Source: Nocardia amikacinitolerans NBRC 108937 (GTDB taxonomy: Bacteria > Actinomycetota > Actinomycetes > Mycobacteriales > Mycobacteriaceae). From it: DNA of 64,000 nt. The position numbers were made by a program, and so were the translations under genes. Under the pieces are notes generated by a model, which saw only the letters and a list, made by a program, of their open reading frames with translations, was not told where the DNA came from and did not search any database. The DNA lies in the NCBI RefSeq assembly GCF_001612615.1, contig NZ_BDAU01000006.1, positions 124,001 through 188,000 of the forward strand. Reading direction: 5' to 3'. Below are positions 60,055 through 64,000 of this stretch, piece after piece. Position 1 is the first letter of the stretch. Every line of letters begins with the position of its first letter.

Positions 60055-60068
60055 CACTACAGGTAGTG
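60055..60068. promoter_or_regulatory. Palindrome before the MMPL gene
   Basis: CACTAC-AG-GTAGTG is a perfect 6-base inverted repeat, 32 bases upstream of the GTG start, in an AT-rich stretch that reads TAGTACGACTCTATATAGG on the minus strand and could hold the -10 region. It is probably an operator for a repressor encoded elsewhere; no regulator gene lies beside it. Confidence 0.5.
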
Positions 60069-60121
60069 CTGCTATCTATTTCTGGAATGCTACGGCGGGT
60101 TGCCAAGCGCGGCAACAGCAA

Positions 60122-61237
60122 TCAGACGAACGCCAGCACCCGCGCCGGCGCGCCGAAGCCGCCGCGCAGTTTGGCGGCACCGACCACGAGGGTCGCGCCG
60201 CTTTCCGGGACGGTGTCCAACGCGGCCAGGTTCTCGATGCCGTACCGGCCGGAGCGCAGCAACATCCGGTGCACCATCGGCTCGAATCGGGTGCCGACGT
60301 CCAGGCTGCTGGTATCGGTGCCGAAGCCGACGATGGATCGTTCGGTGAGCAGGAATTCGGCGGCGTCGGGGCCGATGCCGGGAATCAGCAGGGCCAGCCG
60401 CAGCGGGTCGAAGGGCAGGTAGGCGGCGGGATCGTGGACGCGGTGGTACCAGCCGGTGTCCATCGCGACGAACGCGCCGTCGGGGATGCGGCCGTTGCGC
60501 CGCTCCCAGTCGAGCAGGTCCTCCACGTGCAGTTCGGTCGTGGTGTCCTGGGCCGCCCGCTCGGCGATGCGGACGACACACAGCGGCGCGACCAGGTTCT
60601 CCACCGGGATCGCGTCGGCGCGCGCCAGTCCGCGCTGGGAGTGCGCAGGCACGTCGATGTGAGTTCCGGTGTGCTCGTTCATGGTCCACTCGGCGGTGTT
60701 GAAGCCGATGATCTCCTCGAACATCACCTGACGCTGCACCGGCTGGCGCACATACAGGTTGAACACCGGGAAGTCCGGCCCCACCGCGTGGGTCAGGTCG
60801 CGCACGCCGAATCCGCTGAGGTTCAGCGGTTGCGCCTGGGCGCGCGGTGCGCCGACCGCCCCCGCGGCGGCCGACGCACCCGCGATGCCGAGCGCCGCGC
60901 CCAGTGCGGTGCGCAGCGCACGCCGACGGCCGATGCCCTCGGCGGGTGTCGCGCCGCGGCCGTGCTCGTGCGCCGCGTGCGGTTCCCGAGCGCGGTGTCC
61001 GTGGTGCGCGGCTGCGCTATTCGCGTCGTGCGATGCGATGCTGCGTCCGTGAGGCGTTGCCGCGCTGTGCGTTTGGTGCGCGGCCGAGCCGTGTCCGTGG
61101 TTCACCGGAGCGCCGTGCCCGTGGTCGGTGGCGCCGTGCTCGTGATGTGCGCCTGCGTGGTGTCCGTGTCCGGCGCACAGGTCGTCGTGCGGCGGCGCCT
61201 CGGCCAGGGCGGCGGCGAGGATCTGCGGGGAGCACAT
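60122..61237 (-). CDS. Tat-exported cyclase-family protein with His-rich N-terminus
   Basis: 371 residues from ATG 61237; the monooxygenase stop codon lies just upstream (TGACATG). The enzyme part is the cyclase/kynurenine-formamidase type: 'HTGTHIDVPAHSQRG' (metal-binding H-x-G-T-H-x-D motif), then 'LLDWERRNGRIPDGAFVAMDTGW' and 'DAAEFLLTERSIVGFGTDTSSLD'. Before it, residues 1-about 95 contain 21 His in runs such as GHGHHAGAHHEH, and a twin-arginine signal (GRRRALRTALGAALGIAGA) follows at about 103-125. A His-rich block in front of a Tat signal is unusual and may load metal in the cytoplasm before export. Confidence 0.85.
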   Translation of the reverse strand: MCSPQILAAALAEAPPHDDLCAGHGHHAGAHHEHGATDHGHGAPVNHGHGSAAHQTHSAATPHGRSIASHDANSAAAHHGHRAREPHAAHEHGRGATPAEGIGRRRALRTALGAALGIAGASAAAGAVGAPRAQAQPLNLSGFGVRDLTHAVGPDFPVFNLYVRQPVQRQVMFEEIIGFNTAEWTMNEHTGTHIDVPAHSQRGLARADAIPVENLVAPLCVVRIAERAAQDTTTELHVEDLLDWERRNGRIPDGAFVAMDTGWYHRVHDPAAYLPFDPLRLALLIPGIGPDAAEFLLTERSIVGFGTDTSSLDVGTRFEPMVHRMLLRSGRYGIENLAALDTVPESGATLVVGAAKLRGGFGAPARVLAFV

Positions 61238-61238
61238 G

Positions 61239-62885
61239 TCAGGAGACCTTCCGTCCGAGGGGGGTGGGTGCGACACCGTGCGGTGCGCGGAATCCGGGCA
61301 GCTTGCCGAGCAGTTCGTCGATGTCGAGCGTGGGGGAGGCGTCGGCGACGTAGCCGTCCGGCCGGATCGCGATGAGCTTGCAGCCCGCGAGCTCGTGCTT
61401 CGGCGCGAAGCCCGGCGGGGCGTAGTACACCTCGCCGAGGTCGGGCGCGGTGGTCGTGGACGGATCGCCCGGCACGATCACGTGCAGCCGGAAAGGCAAG
61501 CCCGACTCCGTGATTCGCGCACGCAGCATCGACACTCGCCCGGCGTCGTCCGCCGACGGCGTCGCGTCGAGCACCGCGAGCAGCACATGCCAAGGGGCGG
61601 AGAGCAACCGGCGCAGCCCGGTCGCCGCGCCGTCGGGGCCGATGAGCGCCGCCTCCGGGATCGCGCGCCCGAGCGCCCGGCGTCCGCCGCGCTTGCCGAC
61701 GGCGGTGCTGTGCCGGTAGTCGAGCTCGTACTGGGCCAGTGAGGGCACCAGTCGCTTCTCCAGCAGCCCGCTGCGGCTCAGGGTGCCGAGCACCAGATCG
61801 CGCACCGCGCGTCCCGGACGCGAGCCCACCGTCCACAACTTGGTCTGCCGATCGGCGGCCTGGATCACCTCGCGCGCGATCGGCATCCGCTCGGACTCGT
61901 AGCCTGCCAGCAGCACCTCGGCGTCGGCGCCGCCGCTGATGATCGCCGCCAGTTTTCCGCCGAGGTTGGCCGCGTCCTGGATGCCGGTGTTGAGGCCTTG
62001 TCCGCCCGCCGGGCTGTGCACGTGTGCGGCGTCGCCCGCGAGCACGCAGCGGCCCTTGCGGAAGGCGGCCGAGTGCCGCATGTGCACCAGAAACCTGGTG
62101 GCCCACTGGAGTTCGTGGATGCGGATGGGATAGGGCGCGCGCTTGTCGGCCAGCTGTTGCAGGTCGTCCACGGTGGGCGCGGCGTCCGGATCGCCGCCGA
62201 TGCCGCTGGCGTCGGCGAAGACTCGCACCTGACCGTCGGGCAGCGGCACGACAACGAGCACGCCGTCGGGATGCAGGTGGTAGTGCGCCTCGCCCGGCGG
62301 CACCGGCGCCGTGATGACGCCGTCGCCCAGTGTGTAGGACTGCGGATAGGTGCTGCCCTCGAAGGTGATGCCGCTCAGGGTGCGCACCGCGCTGTGCGCA
62401 CCGTCGCAGCCCACCACCCACTGGGCGGTGAGTCGTTCTTCCGCGTCGTCGTGGCGCAGCAGCACCTCGACGTGTTCGCCCCGATCGGTCAAAGCCACCA
62501 GTTCGGTGCGCCACTCCACCGGCACGTCGAGCGTCCGAAGGTTCTGCACCAGAACGGATTCCACCGACGGCTGGGTGATGATCAGCGGCTCGGCGTCGTT
62601 GCCGGTCTCCGGTCCGAAACGCACCTGCGCGACCGGGCGTCCGCCGGAGAAGTAGCGGGCGGCGGTCATCGGAAGACCTCGCGCTCGCACCGCGTCCCCG
62701 GTGCCGTGGCGGTCGAGCACGTCCAGCGCGCCGTCCCACATCGTCAGCGCCCGAGCCTGATTGGCGGGACGATCGACGGCGCGATCGATGATCCGGCAGG
62801 TCAGTCCGTGCCTGCGCAGTTCGGTGGCCAGTGCGAGACCGGTCGGCCCCGCGCCGACCACGAGCACGTGCAACATCTCGCTCAT
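61239..62885 (-). CDS. FAD-dependent aromatic-ring monooxygenase
   Basis: 548 residues from ATG 62885, overlapping the AfsA-type gene by 4 bases. 'LHVLVVGAGPTGLALATELRRHGLTCRIIDRAVDRPANQARALTMWDGALDVLDRHG' is the FAD Rossmann motif of the PHBH/TetX-like class; 'VVGCDGAHSAVRTLSGITFEGSTYPQ' is the DG motif, and 'GRCVLAGDAAHVHSPAGGQGLNTGIQDAANLGGKLAAIISG' the GD motif binding ribose/FAD. A C-terminal thioredoxin-like extension fits the group that hydroxylates polyketide aromatics. NAD(P)H-dependent, in the cytoplasm. Part of the biosynthetic operon at the window's right end. Confidence 0.92.
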   Translation of the reverse strand: MSEMLHVLVVGAGPTGLALATELRRHGLTCRIIDRAVDRPANQARALTMWDGALDVLDRHGTGDAVRARGLPMTAARYFSGGRPVAQVRFGPETGNDAEPLIITQPSVESVLVQNLRTLDVPVEWRTELVALTDRGEHVEVLLRHDDAEERLTAQWVVGCDGAHSAVRTLSGITFEGSTYPQSYTLGDGVITAPVPPGEAHYHLHPDGVLVVVPLPDGQVRVFADASGIGGDPDAAPTVDDLQQLADKRAPYPIRIHELQWATRFLVHMRHSAAFRKGRCVLAGDAAHVHSPAGGQGLNTGIQDAANLGGKLAAIISGGADAEVLLAGYESERMPIAREVIQAADRQTKLWTVGSRPGRAVRDLVLGTLSRSGLLEKRLVPSLAQYELDYRHSTAVGKRGGRRALGRAIPEAALIGPDGAATGLRRLLSAPWHVLLAVLDATPSADDAGRVSMLRARITESGLPFRLHVIVPGDPSTTTAPDLGEVYYAPPGFAPKHELAGCKLIAIRPDGYVADASPTLDIDELLGKLPGFRAPHGVAPTPLGRKVS

Positions 62886-63898
62886 GACGGCTGCTCCGTC
62901 CGGTCCAGGTAGCTGTCCTCGGCGCCGGTCAACTCGGCGAGCTCCAGCGTGCCGACGGTGAGCACCCGATCGAACTGGCGCAGTTCCAGATCGATGCGTG
63001 CCGTGCCCGGCCGGGTCGGATCCAGTGGCGTGCAACGGCATTCGAGCGACGCGCCGAACTCGGCGAACTGGGTGAAGCGGGACGAGCAGGACACGACCGT
63101 GGCGTTCGGCGTGCCGAGCATGCCCTCGCGGACCGCGGTGTCCAGCGCGGCCTGCCGGAACGCCTCGATGATGAACGGGCCCGGGACGTGGTCGTAGTCG
63201 TGGTCGAACAGCGCCGGGTGGCGACGGTCCGGCAGCAGCGGGTAGTCCCATGCGGGGCCGACCGCGACCGGCGCGCCGATCACCACGTTGCGCGAGTCCC
63301 GTCGCCCGACGGCCGCGGCGGGCAGCGGCGCCGCCCTGTAGTCGGGTCCGCCCGCGGCGACCCGCCCGAGCTGGTAGGCGCGCAGCGCCTCGTAGTCGGC
63401 GCGGGCCAGGAAGACCACGTCGGCGCTCAATTCCATGGCGGCGCGGCCGCCGATGACGAGTTCACCCGCCAGCGTGAGGTCGCTGAAGTCGGCGCTGCGA
63501 TCGACCCGCGAGACGATCTCGTAGCGCAGGATGCCCTCCAGTGGCGACTTCTCGTCGTCGCGGAAGGCCTCCCGGTCGGTGACCGCGAAGTCGTAGCGCT
63601 GCATGCTGAACGGCAGCCCCACGGGCACGCCGACGTGCCGGTGCAGGATCACGAACGAGCCCTGCCGCGCGGCCTCGGCCATCGCGAACGGGTCGTGATA
63701 GACGGTGGTCCTGTCGTACCAGAGGCTGTGCGCGCGCGGGATCTGCAACGCCGTGTAGAAGGTGGAGTCGCCGTCGGCGATCGAGTCGGCGACGAACACC
63801 TCGCCGAGCGCGCGGCGGTGCGCCTCGGCCCGAGGTACGGTCCGATCGAAACTCAGCGCGGAAGGTGCTGCGGGGAAACGGATTTCGGTCTCGGTCAT
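62882..63898 (-). CDS. AfsA/ScbA-type gamma-butyrolactone biosynthesis protein
   Basis: 338 residues from ATG 63898. It has two AfsA hotdog domains. The first carries 'HSLWYDRTTVYHDPFAMAEAARQGSFVILHRHVGVPVGLPFSMQRYDF', the second 'HPALFDHDYDHVPGPFIIEAFRQAALDTAV' and 'FTQFAEFGASLECRCTP'. The D-H-x-x-D-H-V-P-G and E-A-x-R-Q-A motifs are characteristic. AfsA-type enzymes condense a beta-ketoacyl thioester with dihydroxyacetone phosphate to start A-factor-like signalling molecules. In this operon it could instead make a butyrolactone or butenolide part of the final product. Overlaps the partial thioesterase gene by 4 bases. Confidence 0.88.
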   Translation of the reverse strand: MTETEIRFPAAPSALSFDRTVPRAEAHRRALGEVFVADSIADGDSTFYTALQIPRAHSLWYDRTTVYHDPFAMAEAARQGSFVILHRHVGVPVGLPFSMQRYDFAVTDREAFRDDEKSPLEGILRYEIVSRVDRSADFSDLTLAGELVIGGRAAMELSADVVFLARADYEALRAYQLGRVAAGGPDYRAAPLPAAAVGRRDSRNVVIGAPVAVGPAWDYPLLPDRRHPALFDHDYDHVPGPFIIEAFRQAALDTAVREGMLGTPNATVVSCSSRFTQFAEFGASLECRCTPLDPTRPGTARIDLELRQFDRVLTVGTLELAELTGAEDSYLDRTEQPS

Positions 63899-64000
63899 CG
63901 TTCTGCTCCTTTGCCCATCGGTGCGGCGAGCGCGCGGCGGATCGTCCGGAGCACGCCCGCTTCGGACTCGTCGAGGTAGAAGTGGCCGCCGGGGAACTGC
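63895..64000 (-). CDS. Type II thioesterase (only the C-terminus inside the window)
   Basis: The last 35 codons of a minus-strand gene, ending in TGA at 63895 and overlapping the AfsA start. They read 'FPGGHFYLDESEAGVLRTIRRAL' followed by 'APMGKGAER', with the GGHFYL motif that holds the catalytic His of type II thioesterases (RifR/GrsT type) of polyketide and nonribosomal peptide clusters. These proteins remove misloaded acyl groups from carrier proteins. The presence of this gene implies that a PKS or NRPS assembly line lies to the right of the window. Confidence 0.8.
   Translation of the reverse strand, partial: QFPGGHFYLDESEAGVLRTIRRALAAPMGKGAER

Overview
The window is high-GC actinobacterial DNA, most likely from Nocardia or a close mycolate-bearing relative. 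This rests on dense GC-rich coding, frequent GTG starts, an MspA-type mycomembrane porin, an MMPL transporter, an antigen-85-like esterase, two deazaflavin (F420)-type nitroreductases, two F420/flavin luciferase-family oxidoreductases and many TetR regulators. No rRNA, tRNA, CRISPR array or intact prophage was seen.

Layout. 1-5.0 kb: two secreted lipoproteins (a DUF1254 protein cut by the left edge and a beta-propeller-like protein), a TetR regulator and an internally deleted SDR pseudogene, linked by a repeated 17-19 bp palindrome. 5.3-12 kb: single genes (SUKH-like proteins, a TetR regulator, a lipase, an SDR, an antigen-85-like esterase) and a 28-residue peptide that is half methionine. 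12.0-17.3 kb: an overlapping five-gene operon P450 > alpha/beta hydrolase > SDR > Baeyer-Villiger monooxygenase > TetR, whose order of activities fits hydroxylation, oxidation to ketone, ester formation and ester hydrolysis; its promoter holds two copies of a GGTAC-N6-GTACC palindrome. 17.3-25.5 kb: a PepSY lipoprotein, a serpin, a DGPF/YCII protein with an ECF42-type sigma factor, a luciferase-family oxidoreductase, an AI-2E-family permease, a frameshifted GAP-family protein and a formylglycine-generating enzyme. 25.7-35 kb: a HigBA-like toxin-antitoxin pair, a frameshifted metY behind a truncated OsmC gene, a MarR/MFS efflux pair, a DUF1460 protein, a deaminase and a fused MaoC protein.

36.0-38.5 kb is a graveyard of insertion-sequence remnants (IS21, ISL3) and broken genes. 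Beside it lies a compact accessory module (38.5-42.6 kb): a divergent XRE-TPR regulator, a fusion of an NDP-sugar epimerase/dehydratase with a DegT-type aminotransferase, and a NUDIX hydrolase. 43-55 kb holds a nitroreductase, hydrolases, a condensation-domain/GNAT fusion, a SUKH protein, an MHYT sensor, a SnoaL-like protein, a LysR regulator, small secreted proteins and a beta-lactamase-fold serine hydrolase.

55-64 kb carries a probable export operon (MMPL, nitroreductase, MFS, MspA porin) and, at the right edge, the tail of a biosynthetic cluster: type II thioesterase (cut by the edge), AfsA-type butyrolactone synthase, FAD aromatic monooxygenase and a Tat-exported cyclase with a strongly histidine-rich N-terminus, joined by 4-base overlaps. 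At least eight genes or gene pieces are frameshifted, deleted or fragmentary, so the region is either in active decay or, for the two single-base cases (metY and the GAP gene), may contain sequence errors.
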